From Curtobacterium sp. Leaf261 (GTDB lineage: Bacteria > Actinomycetota > Actinomycetes > Actinomycetales > Microbacteriaceae), in NCBI RefSeq assembly GCF_001422205.1, contig NZ_LMMJ01000003.1, positions 19,305-61,497 of the forward strand: a stretch of DNA of 42,193 bases, read 5' to 3'. The notes under the pieces were generated by a model. That model saw only the letters and a program-made list of their open reading frames with translations. It made no database searches and was not told the DNA's origin. Shown here piece after piece: positions 13,990 to 22,339 of the stretch (its first letter is position 1; each line of letters starts with the position of its first letter). The position numbers and the translations under genes are program-made.

Positions 13990-15813
13990 ATGACGCTCAC
14001 CCCTGCTCGCCAGACGGCGGACGCAGCCCGTTCGACGGCGGACGCAGCCCGTCAGTCTGCGGACGTGGTCGGCCTGGAGGCACGGCCCGGCCCCGCAGGA
14101 CCGGCCGCCGGTCGCGCGGACTGGTGGCGCACCGCGGCGATCTACCAGGTGTACGTCCGGAGCTTCGCGGACGGCAACGGCGACGGGATCGGCGACCTCG
14201 CCGGCGTCCGCTCCCGACTCGGGTACCTGCAGAGCCTCGGCATCGACGCGATCTGGTTCACCCCCTGGTACCGCTCGCCCCTCGCCGACGGCGGGTACGA
14301 CGTCGAGGACTACCGCCGTATCCACCCCGACTTCGGCGACGTCGCCGAGGCGGAGTCGCTCATCGCCGAGGCGGCCGCACTCGGCATCCGCACCATCGTC
14401 GACGTCGTCCCGAACCACGTCTCCGACCAGCACGCGTGGTTCCGGGAGGCCCTGGCGAGCGAACCGGGGAGCGACGCCCGGGCGCGGTTCTGGTTCCGCG
14501 ACGGCCTCGGCCCGGACGGCGACCTGCCGCCGGGGAACTGGCCGTCGAGCTTCTCCGGGACGACCTGGACCCGCACGACGAACCCGGACGGCACCCCGGG
14601 GCAGTGGTACCTGCACCTGTTCACCCCCGAACAGCCGGACCTCAACTGGGGTCATCCCGACGTCCGCCACGAGCACGAGGAGGTCCTCCGCTTCTGGTTC
14701 GACCGCGGGGTCGCCGGGGTCCGGATCGACTCCGCCGCACTCGTGGCGAAGGACCCGGCGCTGCCCGAGATCGACGGGGAGTACACACCCGGACAGCACC
14801 CGAATCTCGACCGCGACGAGCTGCACGACATCTACCGTGGATGGCGTGCCGTCGCGGACGAGTACACCGAAGCAGCAGCGCTCGATCCCGCGGACCACCT
14901 CGGCGACCGCGTGCTCGTGGGCGAGATCTGGCTCGCGGACCTCGACCGGTTCGCGCTCTACCTCCGCCAGGACGAGATCCACATGGCGTTCAACTTCGAC
15001 TTCATGGCGCGTCCGTGGGGTGCGATCGGCTTCCGAGCCGCGATCGAAGAGACGCTCGCCGTGCACGACCGCGTCGGAGCACCCGCCACGTGGGTGCTCT
15101 CGAACCACGACGTCACCCGTCCGGTGACCCGCTTCGGCCGGGCCGACAGTGCGTTCTCGTTCGACACCAAGCGCTTCGGCACGCCGAGCGACCTGGTCGT
15201 CGGTGCCCGTCGTGCCCGGGCTGCCGCCATGCTCGCCGCAGCACTCCCCGGTGCGCTCTACGTCTACCAGGGCGACGAGCTGGGCCTTCCCGAGGTCGAG
15301 GACATCCCGCTCGACCGGCTCGAGGACCCGATGCACTTCCGGTCCGAGGGCGTCGACCCCGGCCGGGACGGCTGCCGCGTGCCCCTGCCGTGGACCACCG
15401 CGGGCGCGTCCGCCGGGTTCAGCCCCGCCGGAGCGAGCGCGGAGCCGTGGCTGCCGCAGCCCGCGGACTGGGCGCGGTACTCCGTCGAGGCGGAGGACGA
15501 TGACCCGGACTCCGCGCTGGCACTCTTCCGCCGCGTGCTCGCGATCCGCCGTGGCGACACCGGGGCCGGCAACGACCTGCGGCACGGGACGTTCGCATGG
15601 GCCGACGCGACTGCCGCACCCGTTGACGCCGACATCCCTGACACGGTCGTCGCCTTCCGCCGCGGGACCCTCCTGCACCTGACGAACTGCGGCACGACCG
15701 CGGTCCCGCTGCCGCCGACCACCGAGGCCGAGGTCCTCCTGGCGAGCGGGCCGCTCCCCGATCACACCCTGCCCGCGGACACGAGCGTCTGGCTCGCCGT
15801 CCGCTCTGCCTGA
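13990..15813 (+). CDS. GH13 alpha-glucosidase (oligosaccharide-cleaving)
   Basis: A 607-residue cytoplasmic glucosidase. It starts its barrel at WWRTAAIYQVYVRSF after a 43-residue Ala-rich tail containing a duplicated TADAAR unit and one interspersed motif. Catalytic regions: DVVPNHV, GVRIDSA (Asp247), VGEIW (Glu312), SNHDV (Asp374), plus QPDLNW, as in oligo-1,6-glucosidase, sucrose and alpha-glucosidase groups. GGAAGGA lies upstream of ATG 13990. It is the first gene of the LacI-regulated operon and would hydrolyse sugars imported by the next three genes. Specific linkage (1,4 or 1,6, trehalose-like, sucrose-like) is not proven. Confidence 0.92.
   Translation: MTLTPARQTADAARSTADAARQSADVVGLEARPGPAGPAAGRADWWRTAAIYQVYVRSFADGNGDGIGDLAGVRSRLGYLQSLGIDAIWFTPWYRSPLADGGYDVEDYRRIHPDFGDVAEAESLIAEAAALGIRTIVDVVPNHVSDQHAWFREALASEPGSDARARFWFRDGLGPDGDLPPGNWPSSFSGTTWTRTTNPDGTPGQWYLHLFTPEQPDLNWGHPDVRHEHEEVLRFWFDRGVAGVRIDSAALVAKDPALPEIDGEYTPGQHPNLDRDELHDIYRGWRAVADEYTEAAALDPADHLGDRVLVGEIWLADLDRFALYLRQDEIHMAFNFDFMARPWGAIGFRAAIEETLAVHDRVGAPATWVLSNHDVTRPVTRFGRADSAFSFDTKRFGTPSDLVVGARRARAAAMLAAALPGALYVYQGDELGLPEVEDIPLDRLEDPMHFRSEGVDPGRDGCRVPLPWTTAGASAGFSPAGASAEPWLPQPADWARYSVEAEDDDPDSALALFRRVLAIRRGDTGAGNDLRHGTFAWADATAAPVDADIPDTVVAFRRGTLLHLTNCGTTAVPLPPTTEAEVLLASGPLPDHTLPADTSVWLAVRSA
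14068..14085 (+). repeat. Interspersed GGAGGC motif copy
   Basis: GTCGGCCTGGAGGCACGG, read as VGLEAR in the non-conserved N-terminal tail of the GH13 glucosidase, in a different frame from the copies at 5444 and 33464. Confidence 0.6.
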
Positions 15814-15888
15814 ACACACGACTCACCCGACACACCCCAGCAGCACCATCCCCCAGCACACCGTTCCACGACCATGAGGACCATGACG

Positions 15889-17259
15889 ATGAAGTCACGC
15901 ACCAGGATCGCGTTCGCCGCGATCGCCACCACCGCAACGATCGGCATGCTCGCCGGCTGCAGCTCCGGATCGAGTGCCGGGAGCTCGGACGGCAAGACCA
16001 CGATCGTCGTCGCCGTCGACGCCGGTCTCGAGAAGCCCGCCAAGGTCGCGTTCCAGGACCAGGTGACGGCCTTCGAGAAGGCGAACCCGAAGATCACCGT
16101 GACGAGCCGCGAGTACACGTGGACCGGCACGACGTTCGCGGCCGAACTCGCCGGCGGGACGCTCCCCGACGTGTTCACGATCCCGTTCACCGACGGCAAG
16201 TCGCTCATCCAGCAGAACCAGATCGCCGACATCTCCGGGCTCGTCGCGAAGCTGCCGTACGCGGACAAGTTCAACCCGAACGTCATCAAGAACGGCGAGA
16301 GCGCCGACGGCAAGGTCGAGGCCCTCCCGATCGCGGCGTACGGCCAGGCCCTGCACTACAACCGCGACCTGTTCACCCAGGCCGGCCTCGACCCCGATTC
16401 CCCGCCGACCACGTGGGCCGAGGTCCGGGCCGACGCCAAGCAGATCGCCGACAAGACCGGCAAGGCCGGCTACGCGACAATGACGCAGGGCAACACCGGC
16501 GGTTGGATCCTCACCTCCCTCGCGTACGCCATGGGCGGCCGCGCGGAGACCGGCAGCGGCGCGAAGACCACGGCCACGATCGACACGGCGGCGTACGAGA
16601 AGGCCCTGACGCTCATGCAGGACATGCGCTGGAAGGACGACTCGATGGGCGGGAACTTCCTGTACGACTGGAACGCCATCAACCAGGCGTTCGCGTCCGG
16701 CCAGGTGGGCATGTACGTCTCGGGTGGCGGCAACTACGGCTCGCTCGTGTCGCAGAACCAGATCGACCCGAAGTCCTACGGCGAGACGGTCGTCCCGCTC
16801 ACCGGCAAGGACGCCGGAGCGCTCGGCGGTGGCACGCTCGCCGCCGTCAGCGCGAAGTCGACGTCCGCGCAGCAGCAGGCCGCCGTCAAGTGGATCGACT
16901 TCTACTACATGAAGAAGCTCTTCACGAAGTCCGACGCCCAGCGCGACGCGAAGACCCTCGCCGCGTCCGACCAGCCCGTCGGCGCCCCGCAGGTCCCGGT
17001 GTTCGACAAGGCCACCTACGAGAAGACCCTCGAGTGGACCAAGCAGTGGATCAACGTCCCGGTCGACCAGATGAAGCCGTACACCGAGCAGCAGTTCGAC
17101 CAGACGATCGTCCCCGAGCCGGCCAAGAACACCCAGGAGCTCTACGGCCTGCTCGACCCGGTCGTCCAGGCCGTGCTGACCGACGAGAAGGCCGACCCCG
17201 CGAGCCTGCTGAAGAACGCGCAGACGCAGGTCCAGGCGAAGCTCGACGCGAGCAAGTGA
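15889..17259 (+). CDS. Sugar ABC transporter substrate-binding lipoprotein
   Basis: A 456-residue solute-binding protein anchored outside the membrane. It has a lipoprotein signal: MKSRTRIAFA, a hydrophobic core, and lipobox LAGC with Cys24, followed by a Ser/Gly linker. The mature part is an extracellular solute-binding protein of the family that binds oligosaccharides. Of three clustered ATGs (15874, 15883, 15889) the last is preferred because GAGGA lies 8 bases before it. It lies 75 bases behind the GH13 gene and just before two permeases. The combination suggests uptake of an alpha-glucoside such as maltose, isomaltose, sucrose or trehalose; the ligand is not visible in the sequence. Confidence 0.92.
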   Translation: MKSRTRIAFAAIATTATIGMLAGCSSGSSAGSSDGKTTIVVAVDAGLEKPAKVAFQDQVTAFEKANPKITVTSREYTWTGTTFAAELAGGTLPDVFTIPFTDGKSLIQQNQIADISGLVAKLPYADKFNPNVIKNGESADGKVEALPIAAYGQALHYNRDLFTQAGLDPDSPPTTWAEVRADAKQIADKTGKAGYATMTQGNTGGWILTSLAYAMGGRAETGSGAKTTATIDTAAYEKALTLMQDMRWKDDSMGGNFLYDWNAINQAFASGQVGMYVSGGGNYGSLVSQNQIDPKSYGETVVPLTGKDAGALGGGTLAAVSAKSTSAQQQAAVKWIDFYYMKKLFTKSDAQRDAKTLAASDQPVGAPQVPVFDKATYEKTLEWTKQWINVPVDQMKPYTEQQFDQTIVPEPAKNTQELYGLLDPVVQAVLTDEKADPASLLKNAQTQVQAKLDASK

Positions 17260-17284
17260 GCGACCGGAACAGTGAGCAACTGAG

Positions 17285-18319
17285 ATGACCACCAACGCAA
17301 CCGGGTTGCGGGAACCGCACCGTCCCTCCCGTCCGCATCCCGAGGGTCCATCGGACCGTCGGCCGGGCTCCGGACCGAACGGTCCCGATTCCGGACTGAC
17401 GGGAGGCACGGTGCAGCGCCGCAGGAAGCGCACCCCCGTGACCTGGTTGCGTCGGGGCGGGCTCTCGACGCTCGTCTTCGCCCTGCCGCTGATCCTCGTC
17501 TTCGGGCTCTTCTCCTGGTGGCCCATCGTCCGGGCGACGGTGATGAGCTTCCAGCAGACGAACCTCGTGACCGCTCCGACGTTCGTCGGGTGGCAGAACT
17601 TCGTGCACGTGCTGCACGATCCGCTGCTCCCGACGGCCATCGGCAACACCGTGTGGTTCGCGGTGCTCGCCCTGGTGTTCGGGTACCCGCTGCCGCTCGT
17701 GATGGCGGTGCTGATGAGCGAGCTGCGACGGGCGAAGGGACTCTTCAGCGCGCTCGTCTACCTGCCGGTCGTCGTGCCGCCGGTCGTCGCGGTGCTCCTC
17801 TGGAAGTTCTTCTACGACGGTTCCGCGACCGGGGTGTTCAACACCATCCTCGGGTTCGTCGGCATCCCGCCGCAGCCCTGGTTGCAGAACGCCGGGACAG
17901 CGATGCCCTCACTCGTGCTCGAGGCGACCTGGGCGGCGGCCGGCGGGACCGTCATCATCTACCTCGCGGCACTGCTCTCGGTGCCGCCGGAGCTCTACGA
18001 CGCGGCCGAGGTCGACGGCGCCCGCGTGTGGCGCAAGATCTGGCACGTGACGCTCCCGCAGCTCCGCGGAGTGCTGTTCGTGACGCTCATCCTGCAGGTG
18101 ATCGGGACGGCGCAGGTGTTCCTCGAGCCGTACCTGTTCACCGGCGGCGGACCGAACAACTCGACGACGACGATCCTGCTGATGATCTACGACTACGCGT
18201 TCGCGAACTCGACCGGTGGTGACTACGGGTCGGCGACGGCGCTCAGCATCATGCTCGCGATCGTCCTCGCGGCGCTCAGCATCCTGTACTTCCGACTGAC
18301 GAAGAAGTGGAGCGTCTGA
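17285..18319 (+). CDS. Sugar ABC transporter permease (MalF type)
   Basis: A 344-residue inner-membrane permease with about six transmembrane segments. The EAA loop that docks the ATPase reads ELYDAAEVDGARVWRKIW. The first 50 residues form a hydrophilic Pro/Gly/Arg-rich tail with two inverted interspersed motifs (17320-17336 and 17398-17411). The stop codon overlaps the next permease start (TGATG), so translation is coupled. No ATPase gene is nearby; in related actinobacterial sugar operons a shared MsiK-type ATPase is encoded elsewhere. Confidence 0.92.
   Translation: MTTNATGLREPHRPSRPHPEGPSDRRPGSGPNGPDSGLTGGTVQRRRKRTPVTWLRRGGLSTLVFALPLILVFGLFSWWPIVRATVMSFQQTNLVTAPTFVGWQNFVHVLHDPLLPTAIGNTVWFAVLALVFGYPLPLVMAVLMSELRRAKGLFSALVYLPVVVPPVVAVLLWKFFYDGSATGVFNTILGFVGIPPQPWLQNAGTAMPSLVLEATWAAAGGTVIIYLAALLSVPPELYDAAEVDGARVWRKIWHVTLPQLRGVLFVTLILQVIGTAQVFLEPYLFTGGGPNNSTTTILLMIYDYAFANSTGGDYGSATALSIMLAIVLAALSILYFRLTKKWSV
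17320..17336 (-). repeat. Interspersed GGAGGC motif copy
   Basis: Minus strand GCGGACGGGAGGGACGG, in the coding region of the permease N-terminal tail, inverted relative to the copy at 17398. Confidence 0.45.
17398..17411 (+). repeat. Interspersed GGAGGC motif copy
   Basis: GACGGGAGGCACGG, directly preceded by CGGACT. Read as LTGGTV in the permease tail. Confidence 0.5.
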
Positions 18320-19317
18320 TGACCTCGACGGTTCCCTCCGCACCCGTGCTCGGGTCGGACGACCCTGCCGGCGCCAGCGTCGCACCCGTCCGCCGCAGCC
18401 CTCGTCGTCCGCCGCGCCGTTCCTCCAGTCAGTTGGACAGCACCAGCCGTGGCATCGTCTCGCGCGCCGACCGTGGTCGGGGCTCCGTCCGGGGGTCGCT
18501 GTCCTCGCTGAACGGGCTCCTGCTCATCGGGCTGGTCGGGCTCGGCCTCGGACCGATGCTGTGGCTCGCGAAGTCCGCGATCACGCCGACCCAGGACACG
18601 CTCCGCACGCCGCTCGCGCTGTTCCCGAACGGGGTCGACTGGGCGAACGTGTCTGCGGCGTGGAACGACGTCCACATCAGCGTGTACTTCGGGAACACCC
18701 TGATCCTGGCCGTCGGGTCGTGGGTGATGCAGATCCTCGTCGCGACGACCGGCGGCTACGTGCTCTCGATCCTCCGACCCGCGTACGCCAGGGTTCTCGA
18801 GGGCATGGTCCTCTCGACGCTGTTCATCCCGTCGGTGGTGCTCCTCGTGCCGCTCTACCTGACGATCCTGCACCCGCCGGTGATCGGCACGTCGCTCATC
18901 AACACGTACTGGGCGGTCTGGCTGCCGGCCGGGGCGAACGCGTTCAACATCCTGCTCGTCAAGCGGTTCTTCGACGCGCTGCCCCGTGAGGTGTTCGAGG
19001 CTGCGTCGACCGACGGCGCCGGACCCTTCCGGATGTTCTGGTCGATGGTGCTGCCGATGTCGAAGCCGATCCTCGGGGTGGTGTCCGTGTTCGCGGTGAT
19101 CAACTCGTGGAAGGACTTCCTGTGGCCGCTGCTCGTGCTGCCGAACCCGGCGATGCAGCCGCTGTCCGTGCGACTGCCGAGCATCCAGTCGACCACCGAG
19201 CTCGACGTGTTCCTGGCGGCCCTGGCGATCTCGACACTCATCCCCGTGGTGCTGTTCCTGGTGTTCCAGCGGATGTTCCTGAACTCCGCGGGGCTCGGTG
19301 GCGCCGTGAAGGGGTAG
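18319..19317 (+). CDS. Sugar ABC transporter permease (MalG type)
   Basis: A 332-residue second permease of the alpha-glucoside importer. Hydrophobic segments start after a Ser/Arg/Pro-rich tail of about 55 residues; the EAA loop reads EVFEAASTDGAGPFRMFW, with the conserved Gly after the EAA. ATG 18319 overlaps the stop of the preceding permease; an in-frame ATG at 18307 is less likely because the TGATG coupling is so clear. An 80-base inverted repeat follows and probably ends the operon. Confidence 0.92.
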   Translation: MTSTVPSAPVLGSDDPAGASVAPVRRSPRRPPRRSSSQLDSTSRGIVSRADRGRGSVRGSLSSLNGLLLIGLVGLGLGPMLWLAKSAITPTQDTLRTPLALFPNGVDWANVSAAWNDVHISVYFGNTLILAVGSWVMQILVATTGGYVLSILRPAYARVLEGMVLSTLFIPSVVLLVPLYLTILHPPVIGTSLINTYWAVWLPAGANAFNILLVKRFFDALPREVFEAASTDGAGPFRMFWSMVLPMSKPILGVVSVFAVINSWKDFLWPLLVLPNPAMQPLSVRLPSIQSTTELDVFLAALAISTLIPVVLFLVFQRMFLNSAGLGGAVKG

Positions 19318-19327
19318 GGCGGCGCAG

Positions 19328-19407
19328 GGCCGGATCGAACCGCGAGATGCGCGTTGAACCGTGTGATCCCACGGTTCGACGTGCATCTCCTGCGGTTCTC
19401 TCCGGCC
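19328..19407 (+). terminator. 80-base imperfect hairpin after the sugar operon
   Basis: Nested paired blocks occur in order: CCGGA, GAACCGC, GATGC, GAACCGTG, then CACGGTTC, GCATC, GCGGTTC, CCGG. The inner pair GAACCGTG/CACGGTTC encloses only six bases. It starts 11 bases after the last permease. No T-tract is seen, in line with other ends in this window. Confidence 0.65.
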
Positions 19408-19422
19408 GTGGGGAATCGGCGC

Positions 19423-19464
19423 GGATCAGCGCTGTCGGATCAGCGCTGTCGGGTCAGCGCTGGC
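19423..19464. repeat. Three-unit 14-bp tandem repeat
   Basis: GGATCAGCGCTGTC twice, then GGGTCAGCGCTGGC. It overlaps the last four codons of the SDR remnant on the minus strand. It could have arisen by replication slippage. Confidence 0.7.
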
Positions 19465-19893
19465 GGATCGGCGTCTCGGACACCAGGCCCGCGGTCTCCC
19501 CACCGTCGACGATGAACTCGGCCCCGCTCGAGAACGAGGAGTCGTCGCTCGCCAGGAACAGGACGGCGCCCGACACCTCCTCGGGTTCGCCGATCCGGTG
19601 CATCGCCACCATCGGCTCCTCCATCTCCTGCTCGAGGTTCGCCGTCATCGGGGTCCGGATCGTCCCCGGGTGCGCCGAGTTCACCCGGATGCCGTACTTG
19701 CCGAGGTCGAGCGCCGCGGCCTTGGTCAGCCCGCGCACGCCGAACTTCGACGCGTTTAGGCCGGCATGCCCTCGTAGCCCTTGATCCCGGCGATCGAGGA
19801 CACGTTCACGATCGAGGCACCCTTCATGGACTTCCTGAGCTCGGGGATCGCGGCCTTGATGCCGAGGAACTGGCCCTTCAGGTGGATCTGGCG
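19454..19893 (-). pseudogene. Remnant of a short-chain dehydrogenase/reductase gene
   Basis: The translation gives the C-terminal two thirds of an SDR: HLKGQFLGIKAAIPEL, then SIVNVSSIAGIKGYEGMPA, then (other frame) NASKFGVRGLTKAA, HPGTIRTPMTANLEQ and the C-terminal EFIVDGGETAGLVSE. The frame breaks near 19756: intact relatives would read MPAYNASK, whereas here the Tyr codon becomes TAA, as expected from loss of one G from CGCGTTGTA. The break is at the catalytic Tyr. The N-terminal part with the TGxxxGIG cofactor motif is absent, and homology stops at about 19893 where the GTGTTC repeat begins. It is therefore truncated and frameshifted, unless the one-base loss is a sequencing error. Confidence 0.85.
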
Positions 19894-19970
19894 GGCGTGT
19901 TCGGAACACCCGGATCCTGCCAGAACACGCGGATCCGAGTGTTCCCGCTGGACGGGCGTATTCAGAACAC
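19894..19970. repeat. GTGTTC/GAACAC intergenic repeat, copy C, at the SDR break
   Basis: GGCGTGTTCGGAACAC, then GAACACGCGGATCC, then GGACGGGCGTATTCAGA, aligning with 12721-12793 end to end. It abuts the truncated SDR, so the repeat may mark the deletion or insertion point. The rest up to 20041 is a G/C-rich run of GGCGGGCG units with nothing recognised. Confidence 0.7.
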
Positions 19971-20041
19971 GACGCTCGGGCGGGACGGGCGGGCGGGCGG
20001 GCGGGGCGGGGCGGGGGCAGCGGGACGGCGCGGCGCGGCGG

Positions 20042-20878
20042 TCAGTGCCCGAGGGCCGCGAGCTCCGACCGCGTCGCGGCACCGGCCTTCCGGAGCAGGT
20101 TCGACACGTGGAACTTGACGGTGTTCTCGCTGATGCCGAGGTCCGCCGCGATGGCCCGGTTGCGCGCACCGGACGCCACGAGCCGCAGCACGTCGCGCTC
20201 CCGCGGGCTCAGGGAGACGGCCTCCGCGAGGGGACCGGGATCGGCGGGCGGGTCGAGGGGCAGCGCGACCGAGAGCTCGGACCCCCACCCCGCGGTCGAC
20301 GACACCGTGAACCGGCCGTCGAGCGCGCTGACCCGCTCGGTGATCGGCCGGAGCGTGTCGTCGTGCACCGTCAGCGCACCAGCACCGTCGTCGCGGATGT
20401 CGATGAGCAGGTTGAGCCCGTCGCAGTCCCACTGGATGCGCACCCGGCGGGACTCGCCACTGTCGACGAGCGCGAGGACCGCGTTCCGCACGATCGCCCG
20501 CGCCGCATGGGCGACCTCGCCGGGCAACGCCCGTCCGGTCGCCGGCGGCTCCACGAACTGGACGGCGAGGTCGCCGAACCGGACGAGGGGACGGAGGTCG
20601 GACTGGAGGCGCGCGAAGGCTCCGACGACCGGCTCCAGCACGAGGTTCCGCTGCTGGTCCGTCTCCGTGCGGATGGCGACCATCGCGCTCGCCGCGATCT
20701 CCGTCGCCAGCGTCCGGGCTGCGCGGTCGTCGAGACGCGCCGAGCGGAGCACGGCGAGGATCGACTCGAGGGTCACGCTCTGGCGGTCGACCAGGTCGGA
20801 GAGTTCCTGCCCGTGCCTCGTCGCGGCAGCCCGGGTCGCCACGACCTCTGATTGCGCCTGCCCATCGTCGTGGTCCAT
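20042..20878 (-). CDS. HATPase-like/LuxR-type HTH fusion regulator
   Basis: A 278-residue soluble protein with two recognisable parts. The middle (about residues 115-205) resembles a histidine-kinase ATPase: ARAIVRNAVLALVDSG as a weak N-box, LLIDIRDDGAGAL as the Asp/Gly box, and GWGSELSVALPL as the final Gly motif. The C-terminal part is a LuxR helix-turn-helix (LSPRERDVLRLVASGARNRAI, then ISENTVKFHVSNLLRKAG). No receiver domain and no phospho-acceptor His box are evident. ATG 20878 is chosen as the start; the frame extends upstream but crosses the promoter. It is divergent from hxlB-hxlA by about 107 bases, so it probably controls formaldehyde fixation genes. The ligand or signal is unknown. 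Confidence 0.85.
   Translation of the reverse strand: MDHDDGQAQSEVVATRAAATRHGQELSDLVDRQSVTLESILAVLRSARLDDRAARTLATEIAASAMVAIRTETDQQRNLVLEPVVGAFARLQSDLRPLVRFGDLAVQFVEPPATGRALPGEVAHAARAIVRNAVLALVDSGESRRVRIQWDCDGLNLLIDIRDDGAGALTVHDDTLRPITERVSALDGRFTVSSTAGWGSELSVALPLDPPADPGPLAEAVSLSPRERDVLRLVASGARNRAIAADLGISENTVKFHVSNLLRKAGAATRSELAALGH
20597..20613 (+). repeat. Interspersed GGAGGC motif copy
   Basis: GTCGGACTGGAGGCGCG, read on the minus strand as ARLQSDL between the predicted helices of the LuxR fusion protein. Confidence 0.6.
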
Positions 20879-20922
20879 GGGGGGTGACGATACCCGCCGA
20901 CCTGCCCGCGCCTCCCATTCCC

Positions 20923-20934
20923 ACCCGTTCGGGT
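20923..20934. promoter_or_regulatory. Palindrome between the LuxR-type regulator and hxlB
   Basis: ACCCG-TT-CGGGT, in the 107-base divergent gap, and the clearest symmetric site there. It is a candidate binding site for the adjacent regulator. Confidence 0.45.
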
Positions 20935-20985
20935 AGGTCGAACTGTGCGTCCGGAGAGCGGTGCACGCGGGGGACACGATGGAGC

Positions 20986-21591
20986 ATGACATCGATGAAC
21001 AGCGACGACGCAGCCACAGCGAACGACGACAGCACCCCGGCCGGGGCCCTCGGGACGATCGGTGCCGAGCTCTCCGCAGCGGTCGACATCGTGCGGTCGG
21101 ACCCAGCCGGGCTCGACGCCGTCGCCGCTCTGCTCGGCGACGCCGACCGGGTGTTCGTGCTCGGGGCAGGACGGTCCGGTCTCGCGCTCCGGATGACCGC
21201 GATGCGACTCATGCACCTCGGCCTGACCGTGCACGTGGTGGGCGAGGTGACGACACCCGCGATCACCGTGGGCGACGTGCTGCTGACCGCCAGCGGGTCG
21301 GGCACCACCTCGGGCATCGTCAGCGCTGCTCGAACGGCACACGAGGTCGGTGCCCGTGTCGCGGTCGTGACCACCGTTCCGGATTCTCCGCTCGGGGAAC
21401 TCGCCGATGCGGTCGTTCTCGTCCCCGCACCCGCCAAACGGGACTCGGGAGGGTTCGTGTCCGTGCAGTACGCCGGCGGACTCTTCGAGCTCTCCGTGGC
21501 GCTCATCGGCGATGCGCTCTTCCACGCCGCGTGGCAGCGGTCGGGGGCGTCCGCGGACGAACTCTGGCCTCGACACGCGAACCTCGAGTGA
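20986..21591 (+). CDS. hxlB: 6-phospho-3-hexuloisomerase
   Basis: A 201-residue isomerase of the ribulose monophosphate pathway, converting hexulose 6-phosphate to fructose 6-phosphate. The SIS fold is clear: VFVLGAGRSGLALRMTAMR, VTTPAITVGDVLLTASGSG and then VAVVTTVPDSPLGELAD, close to known PHI proteins. Two starts are possible, ATG 20986 (GGGGGA 11 bases upstream) and ATG 20995 (GGAG 10 bases upstream). It precedes hxlA by 65 bases, so the two form an operon for formaldehyde capture. The organism need not be a methylotroph; in heterotrophs the pair serves formaldehyde detoxification or pentose supply. Confidence 0.92.
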   Translation: MTSMNSDDAATANDDSTPAGALGTIGAELSAAVDIVRSDPAGLDAVAALLGDADRVFVLGAGRSGLALRMTAMRLMHLGLTVHVVGEVTTPAITVGDVLLTASGSGTTSGIVSAARTAHEVGARVAVVTTVPDSPLGELADAVVLVPAPAKRDSGGFVSVQYAGGLFELSVALIGDALFHAAWQRSGASADELWPRHANLE

Positions 21592-21656
21592 TCTCCCCCA
21601 TCCAGACCCCGTTCCACACTCCCTCCCAACAAGATCCCAGTAAGGCAGGTATCCCC

Positions 21657-22280
21657 ATGCAGCTCCAGGTCGCAATGGACGTGCTCACCACCGACGACGC
21701 ACTCGCACTCGCGGGCAAGGTCGCGCCGCACGTCGACATCATCGAGCTCGGCACGCCCCTGATCAAGGCCGCTGGTCTCTCCGCGGTCACCGCCATCAAG
21801 GAGGCGCACCCGGACAAGACCGTGTTCGCCGACCTCAAGACGATGGACGCGGGCGAGCTCGAGGCCGACATCGCCTTCTCGGCGGGTGCGGACCTCGTCA
21901 CGGTGCTCGGCGTCGCGGGTGACAGCACGATCGCGGGAGCGGTCGCAGCCGCGAAGAAGCACGGCAAGGGTGTCGTCGCAGACCTCATCGGCGTGTCCGA
22001 CAAGGCCGCTCGAGCCAAGGAGGTCGTCGCGCTCGGCGTGACGTTCGTCGAGATGCATGCCGGTCTCGACGAGCAGGCCGAGGACGGCTTCACGTTCGAC
22101 ACCCTCCTCGACGACGGTCGCGCATCGGGCGTGCCGTTCTCGGTCGCCGGCGGCGTGTCCGCTGCGACGATCGTCTCCGTGCAGGATGCCGGCGCGACCG
22201 TCGCCGTCGCCGGCGGTGCGATCTACTCGGCCGACGACCCGGCGGCCGCTGCCGCCGAGCTCCGCGCCGCGATCAAGTAG
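21657..22280 (+). CDS. hxlA: 3-hexulose-6-phosphate synthase
   Basis: A 207-residue aldolase joining formaldehyde and ribulose 5-phosphate. The OMP-decarboxylase-like barrel starts at the first residue (MQLQVAMDVLTTDDALAL) and shows IIELGTPLIKAAG, TVFADLKTMDAG with the active Asp and Lys, VEMHAGLDEQAEDG and the phosphate-binding VAGGVSAATI near the C-terminus. The length equals that of family members. ATG 21657 follows an AAGGCAGG stretch. It pairs with hxlB upstream and ends before a strong 19-bp hairpin. Confidence 0.95.
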   Translation: MQLQVAMDVLTTDDALALAGKVAPHVDIIELGTPLIKAAGLSAVTAIKEAHPDKTVFADLKTMDAGELEADIAFSAGADLVTVLGVAGDSTIAGAVAAAKKHGKGVVADLIGVSDKAARAKEVVALGVTFVEMHAGLDEQAEDGFTFDTLLDDGRASGVPFSVAGGVSAATIVSVQDAGATVAVAGGAIYSADDPAAAAAELRAAIK

Positions 22281-22339
22281 CGACCCCCGCTGCTTTGGCG
22301 GCAGCCGTCGGAGGGTGCGTCCACTCACCGACACGGACC

